This document shows, in pieces, positions 22,873 to 34,100 of a stretch of 47,856 nucleotides of DNA (position 1 is its first letter; every line of letters begins with the position of its first letter). Source of the stretch: Nephromyces sp. MM_2019 (lineage: Eukaryota; Apicomplexa; Aconoidasida; Nephromycida); contig JADHZB010001671.1 of the NCBI GenBank assembly GCA_015657535.1, positions 1 to 47,856 of the forward strand, written 5' to 3'. A program made the position numbers and the translations under genes. The notes beneath the pieces were generated by a model. The model was not told where the DNA came from, ran no database searches, and saw only the letters and a list, made by a program, of their open reading frames with translations.

Positions 22873-23906
22873 CTATTTTAAAATGTTTGCCTAGAAATTC
22901 AGTATGCCGTACACAATATGTTTTAATTCATATAGGTATGCGCCTCATGACTGATTTTTTGAGATTGCGCACCTCAAGTTTATTAATATAGAGCTTGGCA
23001 TTACTAGTAACTTCGTCTGCCAATGGGTGGTGCAGGGCCAGACTTCTCACATAAAAATGTGTCGATTACTATCTAGTCAGGAGGTATATATATGTTTGCC
23101 GGTCTTAATTTCGTCACTCGAGCATTACCGTACTTTAGATCACGAAAGGATGCTGCGATACTAGTGGTGACATAGTTTATACAGCCGCGGCAGCGCAATG
23201 ATGCATGCCGCCTGTTATAGTGAAGTGAGTTTGATTATGCTCAAACATTAGCGGTTGACATGGGATAGGAAAATCGAGCTTGCATGATGTTCTCTTTTCA
23301 AGTAAGAAATAATTTTGTGATGCTTTAGCAGGTAATTTAAAGGATAAATCATATAGAATGCTGGTTAAGGAATTGTAGAGTATTTGGGGAGGATTGTATT
23401 GTGGTGTTGGTATATAATGCAGCCATTGTTAAAAAACAAGGAAGTTATTGCAAGCATAGTGGAAGCAATAAAGGGAGTCTCTAGGTATCTTGTGAATTTC
23501 AGGAATGAGAGTGCTAAAAGCCTTGTAGGTTGAGACGCAAATGTGTGTTACCATTTCCTTCTAGGAAAAATAAAGGTCAAGCAAAATAAAAACTAGCCAC
23601 GCATGATGCGTGTTACTGGAATTTTCAAAGTGCCACTACATTTTATATTATAATAGTCCTTTATCATTGGATAAGCTGTAGGGAACGGCTTCGAATATTT
23701 ATTATAAGAACGTAAAATTGCAGTGGTAGAAGGGTGAAAACACTTCTGTATAGCTTTTTAAAACTAAGTAGAAAAAGAGAAACTGGAAAAATACTCATGA
23801 AATCACGGAAACTGCTGGCGGTTGCGCTGTAGTCAATGGAGTGGTTATCCTTTTTTTGTGGGTGTTTTTTCGCCGATAACCTTCTAGAACTTCTATATTA
23901 TAATCT
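22873..23906. other. no supported gene
   Basis: The interval is featureless apart from a short ATG frame at 23092 (MFAGLNFVTRALPYFRSRKD, 26 codons). That frame could be a first exon but has no partner. Confidence 0.35.
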
Positions 23907-24098
23907 GTGTGGCTTTACGAATTCTACATCAAATATTCCTGTATGGGGATTGCTCAGTTCTTTGATATTCAACAAGTAGTACACCCCATAAATAAAAGAA
24001 TAGCAACGGAAACGCTGCATATTCATCAATTTACAAATGATTGGCATGTGCATATACGCACTGCAGCACTGCCCTTTTTTATCGTTAAAATCCGATAA
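23907..24098 (+). CDS. candidate exon, unknown product
   Basis: A 63-codon open frame ends at TAA. It reads GIAQFFDIQQVVHPINKRIA then TETLHIHQFTNDWHVHIRTA, with balanced composition. A TTGCTCAG acceptor candidate lies inside it, before FFDIQQ. No start or partner exon was found. Confidence 0.3.
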   Translation: MWLYEFYIKYSCMGIAQFFDIQQVVHPINKRIATETLHIHQFTNDWHVHIRTAALPFFIVKIR

Positions 24099-24430
24099 AA
24101 TCCTTCATTTCATCCTCTTCTTCTGTTTCATGTACATTCTCCCTTCTTTCTGGTGATGCAAATTGGTGTCATCACAAGAAGCGATTTAAGAATCAAATTA
24201 TTTTTTTGGCGGTGTAAAGCCTCTACTTACTAGGATTATGCTAATAAATCCAATATAAAGCTTAGGGTAATTGTGAGCCTCATCTTGCAGGGTGGTAGTT
24301 ACAAGTTTTCGGGATTTACCGGTAACTTATGGTTAAAGACAAAAAATAAAATGCTATGCGCTGGCCACTACATACTGCAAGTCATTTGTGCCGCTAGGTC
24401 CTTTTTTACTCGGATTTTTCTAAAAATTGA

Positions 24431-24787
24431 AGTTATTTAAAGGTTTCGGGTAAGCATAGGATTGAAGAACTGTACTATTTGCATGTGACTGAAGCTTCTG
24501 GAATAGCAAAAACTTCCTACATGCACGGGAAATTTTTCCTATTTATGCTTAAAAAAAGTATTTATCAGCTGTCCATTACAAAAAAATCTACGAAGTGCTA
24601 CATGAAACGTAAAGAGCGTAAGAGTAACAATACTTCAAACAGATGGAAGTTAAAACAGACGCAAAGAAGTGCTCCACCTAACAATTACATCCAAGTGAAT
24701 CACCTACGTTACTCCTGTATATTACAAGGTATATATGGAGCACAATGCACACCGGTAACTAACTTGCACCCTAGCATGATGCAATAA
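24431..24787 (+). CDS. unassigned 118-codon open frame, possible terminal exon
   Basis: The frame opens after a TGA at 24428 and reads KHRIEELYYLHVTEASGIAK, a basic Lys-rich middle (YMKRKERKSNNTSNRWKLKQ), and ends at TAA. A possible upstream exon lies just 5' after CTTGCAG (GGSYKFSGFTGNLWLKTKNK). Its 3' part overlaps an antisense frame (24709-24960) that also looks coding, so one is false or the genes overlap tail to tail. Confidence 0.35.
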   Translation, partial: SYLKVSGKHRIEELYYLHVTEASGIAKTSYMHGKFFLFMLKKSIYQLSITKKSTKCYMKRKERKSNNTSNRWKLKQTQRSAPPNNYIQVNHLRYSCILQGIYGAQCTPVTNLHPSMMQ

Positions 24788-24960
24788 GCATGAAAAATCA
24801 CGCAAGCAAAAATGCTTCCTATGGCAACTAGTTGTAGGATCAATTTACTTGCTCCTATATCCTCTACATAACCAATTTCAATGCGTGGAAGTCTCTCTCC
24901 GAGGCAGAGCAAACACGTGGATTCAACCAAGAACATATACATGTGAAGTTGCTCAAGCAC
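24709..24960 (-). CDS. candidate membrane-protein exon
   Basis: An 83-codon minus-strand frame contains LGERLPRIEIGYVEDIGASK followed by a hydrophobic span (LILQLVAIGSIFACVIFHAY). It overlaps the plus-strand frame above by 79 bp. No start context or partner exon is clear. Confidence 0.3.
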   Translation of the reverse strand: MLEQLHMYMFLVESTCLLCLGERLPRIEIGYVEDIGASKLILQLVAIGSIFACVIFHAYCIMLGCKLVTGVHCAPYIPCNIQE

Positions 24961-25058
24961 AATACCTCCGATGGGGTTATTAAAAGCACGAGAGCTTTGG
25001 TTCTTTGAAACATTTATTTTTTTTTCTGCTTTGGTGGTGCATCCTCTACATGCGTGTA

Positions 25059-25480
25059 TTACAAATTTGCAGTGGTATTATATCTGATATTTCCTTGTAA
25101 AAACTTCAATGCATATGGTCTCCCAATTCCACGTAGCTTACCATCTTTAACCAGCATCTCTTGAAATGCTAACGCTTGCTTTGCAGCCGCATATTTCCAA
25201 ACTCTGCGTAAGCAAGCGTAGAAATGTACCTAGCAGCTTTGTTTCTATAGAATCCGCCGAATGATGTAGTCTGCAGTTCATTGCGAAATTGCCACTCAGT
25301 ACACCATCTAAGTAAAGAAAAGTCTCGACGGGGGTTTCTGCAGATATCAATGCTTTATTCACGAAAGTAAAAGCTGTTAATTTTTTTGTTATGACATCTT
25401 TCACTCATTATAAGCTAAATGTACATTCGGATATGGCATCGCTGTGGTGGCTATATGTACTCATAGTCAGCGGCAGACAT
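25059..25480 (-). CDS. small two-exon protein (54 aa), unknown
   Basis: Exon 1 is only 20 nt, 25480-25461 (ATG... GA/GTACAT, phase 2). Exon 2 is 25203-25059 (acceptor TTACGCAG, phase 2; TAA). The product reads MSAADYEVWKYAAAKQALAF, then QEMLVKDGKLRGIGRPYALK, ending NIRYNTTANL. Exon 2's composition is clearly protein-like, and size and charge resemble small mitochondrial or ribosomal proteins. A competing 85-codon frame in another phase (25147-25404) overlaps it. The first exon is short and therefore tentative. Confidence 0.4.
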
Positions 25481-26812
25481 TTTTGCGTTTCCTCCACTGC
25501 TGAAATATTCGTGCGGATTATCACCAAGTTTCAGTGTAAGTGAATGTCGGTTATGTACGCAAAGATGCAGTATTCAGTTGTGACCATAAAAACTGAAGTA
25601 CATGAGCATGATATCAACGCTTATGAGCACAAAATCAGAATGTATGCGCGAACGCATTTGATGCTTGCCATAATACATTCATAATGTGCTCATCTAACCG
25701 TTGGTGGCTCTCATTATTTCTAGCGTCTTTATTACTGTGTTCGTCGCTTTTTAATAGCTGCTATTAATACGGTTGCTACGTCTCGTGTGGGCGTAGAATT
25801 TTCAAAGCAATTAATTGTTCATAACCAGGATTACAGGTGCAAGCAAACCTCCGTTACAACCGCTTCAGAAAGCGAAACTGCAGCACACCAATACGTGTAA
25901 TTTAACATGCTATACTGTCATACTTCTCTGTAAGAGGTATTCATTTGTGTAGTAGCAGCGTAGACCACAGCACGTAAAAGGTAGCCCCGGGTCTAACAAT
26001 CGCTGATTTCAACTAATTCCAAAGCTTAAATGCCCTCTAAGTATTACCACCGCCTTTTTTAACTCATATTTCTCATTCTCGGTTAATCGCTATTCATTAG
26101 CGTGAGAATAGATACCTGAGTGAGGCAAAGAAAACGTGACTATGATGCCATTTTTGCAAGCTTAGCGCCAACAATTCCTGCTTTTACAGCTTCTTTTGCT
26201 ACTGCGCACGCACACTCCTCACTAAAGATTGGTCGAACCGCCTTGTTGCTGCTTCATCCATAAACTATCAAAGCCCAGAACAGAGCAGAAAGCCTCATTT
26301 AATTATCAGAACGGTTAATGATATAAGGTGAATAACGCTACATTGGTTAATTGGGGCGAATATATAGATGTGAATCCTGCACGCAACCTCTTCCCAAAGC
26401 GTATACACAAGACACTAATGTGTTCTCGTGAAAGGCGACTCTTACCTTAAGTACTCGAGTGCCACGATAGTATGAATTGAAAATGTTTGTGTGCTTCTCC
26501 GTCTTTTCCAGTTCTTAGCTTCATCACGGGCAAAGATCTAATAGTAGATATATTTTTGCCAGAAATACCTTGTGCAAATCGGCTTGTTTATTCTTGCATC
26601 CACATATGTTGATTTTTTGCAATACCTCAAGCAAAAGCTATACTCTACCATGCAAAAATAGAGTTCAATCCACAGTTACCGTATCTAACCGTTGAGAAAC
26701 CATACTGCTGCGATAGAAACTAGGCCATAACATCTAAAAAATTATACTAGCTGCCTGAAAACTATACTATAATACATTATAAAACCTAATTGGACTAAAA
26801 GCTTTGTGCTTC
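25481..26812. other. no supported gene
   Basis: No exon with clear splice sites or family resemblance was found on either strand. No tandem repeats were noticed. Confidence 0.35.
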
Positions 26813-27010
26813 TCAATGCCTGAGTAGCATCGCTATACATAATGCCACAAATTCCTTATCGACCCTCAAAAAATTTTGGTCCACATTCGAGTCGATGGCT
26901 CTCTCGAATACATGCATTCTACTTTGTTTGCCAAGTTGGCTGCATGCTGAAGGAACTCTACCATCATAGAACATCTGCTTCCCAATCGCTAATTTAGTTA
27001 GCAAGGTGTA
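26813..27010 (-). CDS. candidate terminal exon, unknown product
   Basis: After an ATATAG acceptor, a 65-codon phase-0 frame runs to TGA. It reads YTLLTKLAIGKQMFYDGRVP, SACSQLGKQSRMHVFERAID, then NFLRVDKEFVALCIAMLLRH. Composition is globular. Upstream exons were not identified in the 660 bp before the next gene. Confidence 0.35.
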   Translation of the reverse strand, partial: YTLLTKLAIGKQMFYDGRVPSACSQLGKQSRMHVFERAIDSNVDQNFLRVDKEFVALCIAMLLRH

Positions 27011-27673
27011 CTATATATGCAAATAATAATGTGAGTACAACAAGGCCTAGTCAAAACCAAGATAACTAGAAAATAGTGCTAAATAGTATTTAGTTACCCT
27101 AGGACAGCTCTATGCATAGGTCAGGCGGTAAGCCTAGTACTGCAAGTGACTGTTTCGCCTCCGATTGTGCTTATTGCAGCAGATACACTGACACTAGTTT
27201 CGTTTATAAATATTATAGGGTACAGCCCTATAACGCCAACACAAGGGCAGTGCTGGGGTAGTATTCATATCGCACACAACTAGTGACATCATTCACTCTA
27301 TCCTGAGCGCAGCATTGCTAGGGCGGTATTAATATAGCAAACAACTAGTGGTGCACAAAAATATCTCAACAAAATGATGCAAAAAAAGCTTGTAAAATAA
27401 AAAATATATGGTATATTATATTGTTCTTATTTGTCAAACTAAATTGATACAATTCAATTTGTGAATCTTTATTTCCTATCAAAATTCATTATAAATCATG
27501 TAACTGCTTTCGGGTGCTTTCGCTTAACCCCTGCCTGATGAGTTAGTTTTTTTTAAATAAAGAAGCAGGACGTTGTTACTACACCTTTTCAAAATCATAA
27601 AATACGTATTTAGAAAATCCAAAATTTTTTTGTAAAGCGGTACAATTGTAGGAGAGCTTCCTGCATAGCCTAA
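27011..27673. other. no supported gene
   Basis: AT-rich intergenic DNA, including a short near-duplicate of AACTAGTG(A/G)... near 27280 and 27340. No exons supported. Confidence 0.35.
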
Positions 27674-28044
27674 ATGCGAGTAGTGTCAACGAGCGTCACT
27701 GGAGATGCATGTATTCTTCTCGGACATATTTGCCGCGTGACCTCTTCTCACACTTACGGGGAAAAATTTAATTACCGCCTTTCCCATAATTATATTATAG
27801 GAATTTCAGAACATATTCCAACGCTGGCTTGGGCTTATCGTGGCAAATTTCCCTTTTCAAAGCTTTATCATGTATTCTAATTTACCTTCTTGCGTACTTT
27901 CAAGCAATATTTGAGGAAGCTGTAGAGGCAGCTCTACAGGAAAATTTCATAGGATTTATTTTCTTATGCACACAATTAGTTGAATTATTAAAAACGGGTT
28001 GCTATGCAGAGAGCTATAATGGTATTAGGCTGACAATAAGCTAG
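27674..28044 (+). CDS. candidate two-exon protein of unknown function (108 aa)
   Basis: An in-frame TAA lies immediately before the ATG at 27674, fixing the start. Exon 1, 27674-27871 (66 codons; CAT/GTATTC), joins exon 2, 27916-28044 (TTTGAG acceptor; TAG), in phase 0 across a 44-nt intron. A variant with donor C/GTGGCA and acceptor TTTCAAG also keeps frame. Segments include DACILLGHICRVTSSHTYG, ISEHIPTLAWAYRGKF and EAVEAALQENFIGFIFLCTQ. Its 3' end overlaps the convergent gene on the minus strand by 57 bp. Confidence 0.45.
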
Positions 28045-28863
28045 AGGATAGTGGTGCCATTTTGTAAAGCATAGCTTTGCGAAAAGTGCAAGGCAGTGTA
28101 GCAAAAAGCAGTTCCAGAAGCCTGAAAATGCTCAAAAATATGCAAAAATGATACGTTGTTTCCAGTTATCAGTAGGCAGGCTCGTATAACCAAGGTAGAA
28201 CCATGTTTTGAATGTCTTAAACGCCTGAAATGTCTCAAACACGCCTGAAATGTCTCGCAAAATCCTAGGCAGCGATTATTATCTTAAATTTTCTTGTACT
28301 ATGACTTGTGTGTTCAATACAAAAGAGTTGTGGGTAAAAAAAAACGAATGAAATCGCATCTGAATAACTCTCACCAGCAGCTTGAGGAAAGTATCAATCA
28401 TTAAAAAACTACAAAACCAGTATAACCAGAATTTCTGTTGGAAGATTGATGTTGATTGCTCAAGCTTCAAATGAGAAAATAAATAATTTTTAAGGAGCAA
28501 GCAGTGTGCAATAGTACGTGAACGAGAAGTATTAAAAAAGCATAAGGGGCACGGAGAGGGCGCCTATTGTGTGGTAGTATTGTCATGATGTGCTTCTTAA
28601 AGGAAAACAGAACTTTTATTTCAAAGTGACCTAAATAGAAGCTGCAAAAAGATTTTGCTCATGTTATAGCTTATTGCTTTAAACATGGCACACCGCAAAA
28701 TTGATGAGCACATCTCTCCCATATAAAAGATGAATCGATAAAATACTCGAGTGTTTGCTGGCAAGAAGCTACAACTAAAAAGTTTACCTCTCGTTCTGAC
28801 GGAAACTAAAAAATATACGTTGTTTGCCAGGAATGCGAGAAATTGCTGGCAAACATATAGCAT
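27988..28863 (-). CDS. candidate multi-exon membrane protein
   Basis: Three phase-matched exons are 28434-28375 (60 nt; CCAACAG acceptor, CTG/GTGAGA donor), 28224-28155 (TTTCAG; C/GTATCA) and 28121-27988 (TTTTCAG; TAA). They encode KFWLYWFCSFLMIDTFLKLL, AFKTFKTWFYLGYTSLP and WNCFLLHCLALFAKLCFTKW, strongly hydrophobic and aromatic. The first coding exon probably starts at ATG 28863 (MLYVCQQFLAFLANNVYFLV), with its donor unresolved (TCGA/GTATTT is phase 0). The intron between the last two exons is only 33 nt. No family recognised. Confidence 0.4.
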
Positions 28864-29681
28864 ATCTCTATAGCAAAAGTAACAGCATGAGAGGGGTCAA
28901 GCCAAAAAAATAGTGAGGATACGAGAAAGTAAAAATTTCGATTAATGCCGTGAAATAGCTAGGTTTTATATAAGTTGACTTTTTAAGAGATATAGAAGGA
29001 GGCTATATAATTAACTAATAAAAAAAATGCAGAATATGACGGTATGATCATTTTTTTGAATACAAAATACAGGGGAGAGTAACCTACGGAAGTAGCGATT
29101 AACTACAGAAGTAGCGATTAACTACAGAAGTAGAGAATAACATACATAAGAACAGAGCAATCTACACACATGCGTTACCTAAAACACACCAGATGCAGAA
29201 TGATGAGGGTTAGCAAGCAGCTCACCCAAATTATGAAAAACGAACACCGATGCAGCTTTTGTAGGAAAACAAGCAAATCATGCCGTTTTCAACATGAAGA
29301 GAAGGTGGAAAGACTACTTTTAAGTAATAACATTTATTCAGAAATATAGGTAAGGAAACTAGAGGATGCAAGCAGAGTTCCTTTTGTTAACCAGAAGTAT
29401 AAAATAGCAGGCTGAGAGTTTATTAGAAATACTTTACAAGTGCTTAGTGAGCAGCTTTCAGCTTATCACATGAAGTTTAGCACATGGAGCCGGAACAAAC
29501 CCTGATGCTACTAACTTATTTTGGGTTTATACACAGAACTTTTCATGTTATTTTCTCAGCACATCCGTATATAAAATCACAATGGCAAATAGAAGAACAA
29601 AAAAGCAGAAAATTGCACAACACGTCAAAATAACTCACAACACACACAACATTGGAAGACACCATATGCTACACACACAAC
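28864..29681. other. no supported gene; short tandem repeats
   Basis: Three consecutive 19-20 bp copies of AACTACAGAAGTAGCGATT occur at 29081-29138. Otherwise this is AT-rich DNA with no supported exon. Confidence 0.5.
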
Positions 29682-29760
29682 ATTCAGCACACACTAGATG
29701 CGACACACACCATATTCAGCACACACTAGATGCGACACACACCGTTCAGCACACACTCAA
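29682..29760. repeat. about 30-32 bp minisatellite
   Basis: ATTCAGCACACACTAGATGC followed by GACACACACC is repeated from 29682, 29714 and 29744; the third copy is truncated. Confidence 0.75.
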
Positions 29761-29768
29761 CCAAGAGT

Positions 29769-30032
29769 CTAACAACGCAGTGGAACTCTTTTACACACCC
29801 ATATCTGAGCGTAGCGACCAACACCTCTTGCATCACACACACTAAATACAACGGCAGTGATATCACAAGTAAATGTATCATCACTAGCAGATTTTGACGG
29901 AATGTGATGGTAACTGACACTGCACAATACTCTAAATTCGCCCACCAGCAGCTCCAGTGCGAATAAACCCTTCCTAGGCGATATTTTGATGAAATAAATT
30001 ACAAATGAAGCAGCAGGGCTAATGCAGTACAT
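29769..30032 (-). CDS. candidate exon, unknown product
   Basis: An ATG-initiated 87-codon frame reads MYCISPAASFVIYFIKISPR, GLFALELLVGEFRVLCSVSY, then HIPSKSASDDTFTCDITAVV. The last quarter comes from repeat-derived DNA, so a real exon probably ends near TTTA/GTGTGT at about 29840. No partner exon or family identified. Confidence 0.3.
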   Translation of the reverse strand: MYCISPAASFVIYFIKISPRKGLFALELLVGEFRVLCSVSYHHIPSKSASDDTFTCDITAVVFSVCDARGVGRYAQIWVCKRVPLRC

Positions 30033-31153
30033 TTCACATATGGAAAAAGCAGAGTAAGTAGAAAAAGTAGAGCTTATGCTGCTAATTGATGCATTTTGCT
30101 GTGAATAGTATGACGAGATCCATCTTCACACTGAGTACGCTTCTCACAGCTCTAAAAGCAATGGTCTTCCCCTGCTTTTAGATCATCTCTTTTACATGTT
30201 CAAGTTAAAAAGAATCGCAAGAATTTGTCTTTCATTCTGCCTAGCTTCCATCTTCTACATCTTCAAATTTCAAAAAATTGCAAGAATCTCTACTTTCCTC
30301 CCCCCTAGCTTCCATCGTCTACATCTAACTCAATTCCTCCATGTCAGCTAATATTTCTTGAAGCCATATCTTCCTGGTTTTTCCTTGTGAAAAAATCCAA
30401 GGCATCATTTTTTATTTTACGTTTTCTGTGAAACTGTGAGTTCATGAGATGTACATTGTGATTTGCTGGTTTTCTAAATGAGATAAGAGGGATAATGACC
30501 TACCAGCTTTTCCTTCCATTGAAGATATTTGTGTGCGCGTTTTTGTGTGTTATTTCTGTGTGTGTGAATGACATACTGTTATGAACTTGTGCATGTGAAA
30601 GATAATCAAATTTTTTTCAGAATGTAGCAAAGAAATGTATAATTTTATAAAAGTGCCGGATATTTTTTGTAAATTTCCTACACGAAAACGTAAATTACAA
30701 GAAATTCTAGCGAGATGCCTAAACTGATAGCCAGGCAATCTCTCGTGTACATTTTATTGGATAGAGTTAGCAAGGAGATGTATACGCATGCAGGTAAGAA
30801 TAAGATGTAACAACACGCGTATGGACATGAAGAAGAAAAAGATATATGCGCAAATTTGTGTTTTTATCTTTACTCTGAAGAAGATATGTGCGGAACTCCC
30901 TTATGTGCAAATTCGCTCTTTCATCCTTATTCTCATGCAGAAGAAGATGTGCACCCCCGTATTAGTACTTTTATCTTCACACTCATGGCATACCTCCACG
31001 AAAATGGAAAAAAAAACACATACACTAGAAGTTGGCCATTTTTGTTCGGCAAGATATGCTTTTACACATCAGTAAGAGCATGAACAAATTGAGGAATACA
31101 CACAACAACAACCATCTTGTAACTTTCTCAAAGCGAAATATCCTCTTAGCGTC
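30033..31153. other. no resolved gene; possible first exon and internal duplications
   Basis: A plus-strand frame from ATG 30716 (MPKLIARQSLVYILLDRVSK) ends at GCAG/GTAAGA near 30792 and could be a first exon. It is not phase-compatible with PurN exon 1. From 30840 to 30990, TTTATCTTTACTCTGAAGAA-like motifs recur, so the open frames there (30788-31075) are probably repeat-driven. Confidence 0.3.
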
Positions 31154-34100
31154 ATGGCTTTCTCCTCAAACTTGAGGAAACCTCCAAGGATAGCAGTTTT
31201 CGCATCTGGCACTCGAGACGGTGGGGGCTCAGGTTTTAGGAATTTGGTGGAGAACGAAAGGCAGAAAAATCTACGAGGAAATATTGTGTGTGTTGTCTCA
31301 AACTGGCCCAATGGAGGAGTTAAGAAGGTGAGAGAATTTCTGTGAAGGAAAAAGGTCTTTTTTTCTCTCTATCTCTCTTGGTCAATTTATGCCTATATGT
31401 TTGCATTTTATGGCATTACTCAAGGTGATATGCTGGATAGCATGTGATTATGCTTCGTATTTTTTTGGTGTCCTGCACTCTACCCCTTTGTATGTGTGTG
31501 CTAAGTTTTTTAAGAGATAATTTTTTGCATGAAGATGTATGTTTATTCTTCTTGAAGATTTTCCTTGAATGAGTTCGGTGTACGTACACTGAAAGCCACA
31601 GTTCTACATACGTGTTTTGGATGGCGTTTGCTAAATATCATGGGTTTTTAGCTTGTATATAAGTTTGTGTTTAAATGAAAGTTGTGATACGCTGCCTTTA
31701 TTTGTGGAGTTCGTTGTGCGTATGAAGATGAGTAATTTGAGACCTTTCTTTTCTCTTGATTGAAAGCTTCGAAGGGTTTTTTCCCTTATTTTTGAGTTTT
31801 TATGGAATCTTCTTCACTTTTTTCTACATTGAAAATCGCTGCAGAAATCTCGTGATTTTTCCATATTGTGTGCTGTGCGTGCTCTGCTTCCTCTAAAAAT
31901 ATAAATATGTGGCATTCCCGTGATTATTTACTGCTTTTGTGATTTTTGTTACTGATGAGGCCGGTTTTTTTTCTATAAAAAGTATGCTTCAAGCAATCTT
32001 TGGTTTGTTGAATTTTCCATCCATAAAGCAATCTTTCTAATCATTTATCGGTGGAGTTACGGCTTTATTCCCCCCAGAATTCTCTGCGAAGTAGCTCTTT
32101 AGAGCGTTACCTCGTTCTGCTATTTCTCGTTGCTTGGAAGTCAAAAAACTACCCAAAATTCCCAATGAGGGAGTTGCTCAAGAAATAATAATGTGTGTGT
32201 GAATTCACATCTTTTGATGCTCCTCTAAAAACATCTATGCATATTACCTGCTCGAAGATACATACGCAGATGTGCAAACACACGGATACATACACGTGCA
32301 CACGCAAACACGCATGGATACACACACGTGCACACGCAAACACGCACGGATACACACACGTGCACACGCAAACACGCACGGATACACACACGTGCACACG
32401 CAAACACACAGCAACACAAAAAAAAACACACTACGCTGTGCTAAACTTTTCATCAGGCTGCTGAAGATTTTGGGGTTCCCTTTGAGCTGCTTCAAACTCC
32501 CTATTCATCATCAAAGTATAAAGAAATCTTACAGAAGCACAGAGTTGAGTGGGTGATTCTAGCTGGTTGGTTAAAATTAGTGCCTATAGCATCTTTTCCT
32601 GAAAATTCTTCCACAGAAGTAGCAAATGAAGAAGGATTAGATAGCCGAAAGACACTCAATATACACCCGGGTCCACTTCCCAGGTAAGGCGCATCATTAA
32701 CTGAGAGGATTAGTCATATGGCAATGCAAAAATTGATTTTAAGGAGCTGAAAACGCTGGAATCTGTATGCTACGTGGAATGCAGTGATGTGTGTGTGTAT
32801 CGTATGCATTCATATACTTGATTAGAGTAATCAACAAGCAGCTTTTCTCCTGAAGATTTCGATCTTGTTGGTGTGTATTTGCGTGTGTGTGTAAATAGAT
32901 TGTGGCCTATGGGTTTGTTGGTGTGGGTTTGAATGTGTGTGTAAATAGATTGTGGCCTATGGGTTTGTTGGTGTGGGTTTGAATGTGTGTGTGAATACAT
33001 CAGCGCTGCTAGATGTACGTAACGTGGTGCATATGCTGGGGTTGCTCCTCTGTGGATGAAGTTATGTTTAAGTGGGGGTTGAAATTTTTGCTTCTGGAGG
33101 GGAAAATGGTTCTTTTTACAAGAAGAGATGATGTGTAGTACACACTATAGTGTATAACACACAGAGAGAACACACTCTCACTCTTTGATGTGGTACATCT
33201 TAATGTGCTGCTTCTAACCCACAGGAACACACTCTAACTCGCGCCAAAAATTATCTCAACTTCTTCTTTAGATTTGGAGGCAGCGGAATGTATGGCAAAC
33301 ACGTTCATGAAGCCGTTATAGAAGCTTTCAAGAAAGGCGAAGTTAGGGAATATCCAACCCTGTTGATGTTTGAATTTTCTGTTCTCCTTTACACTACACA
33401 ATGCTTACCACACGCACAAGTTTGCATAAATTTTTCACTTTGAAGATGATATCCACAACATCACAGAGCTCAACAGAATAGGGAGTAGCACACATGCATA
33501 TTTACTCCTGAAAGAGTGAAGAAAACAGCCAAATTAAGAGATTTAAAAGCTGATAATGATATTATTGATGCAGCTGTTCCTATTAGAGAGTTGAAGCATG
33601 AAGTTGCCTGAAAAATAAAAAAACACACACATATCCATCACCTTCAGCTACTAAATGAGCTTTAGTTTTTATGTTTTATCCTCTTCCTACTCAAATAACG
33701 GCAAAGAAAACTCAACGTTTTGCTCAAATTTCTTCATGCACACAGATTCGCTTCACAGGGCCGACTATACACTTTGCAACCAGCATATTCGACGAAGGAC
33801 CCGCTATTTTCTTCAAGGCCGTCGAAATAGAGCAATCTGATACGGCTGATAGCATACAGAAGAAGGTCTCAAAGGTAGGATTTTAAGTGGCAAGGAGAAG
33901 GGGGAGAGAAAGGCCGATTTTATAAGGACCTTGGGCGAGTGTGTGTGGTTTCTCTTCGAACTAGCTTGTGAGGTTGATGTGAAGAGTGGCTGATTAGCCT
34001 TTAAAATGCGTGAAGAACTAGGAGATAGTGGATTTACACGCACATAGCTGCATGGGTAAAGCTTCGCGGTTTTCGCTGAGATTACAGCCTCAACCATGCT

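Noticed and set aside
29682..29760. Spaced repeats considered as a CRISPR array
   Set aside because: The copies are contiguous or nearly so, with no unique spacers, and the genome is eukaryotic; it is a minisatellite. The same applies to 32285, 38970 and 47759.
30716..30792. Extra upstream coding exon for purN
   Set aside because: Its donor is phase 1, while the frame around the purN ATG would need a phase 2 junction, and the ATG at 31154 already gives a family-typical N-terminus.
32149..32556. Several 68-94 codon frames rich in Cys/Val or His/Thr
   Set aside because: All are translations of the 32-bp CA/TG minisatellite in purN intron 1, open on both strands in several frames.
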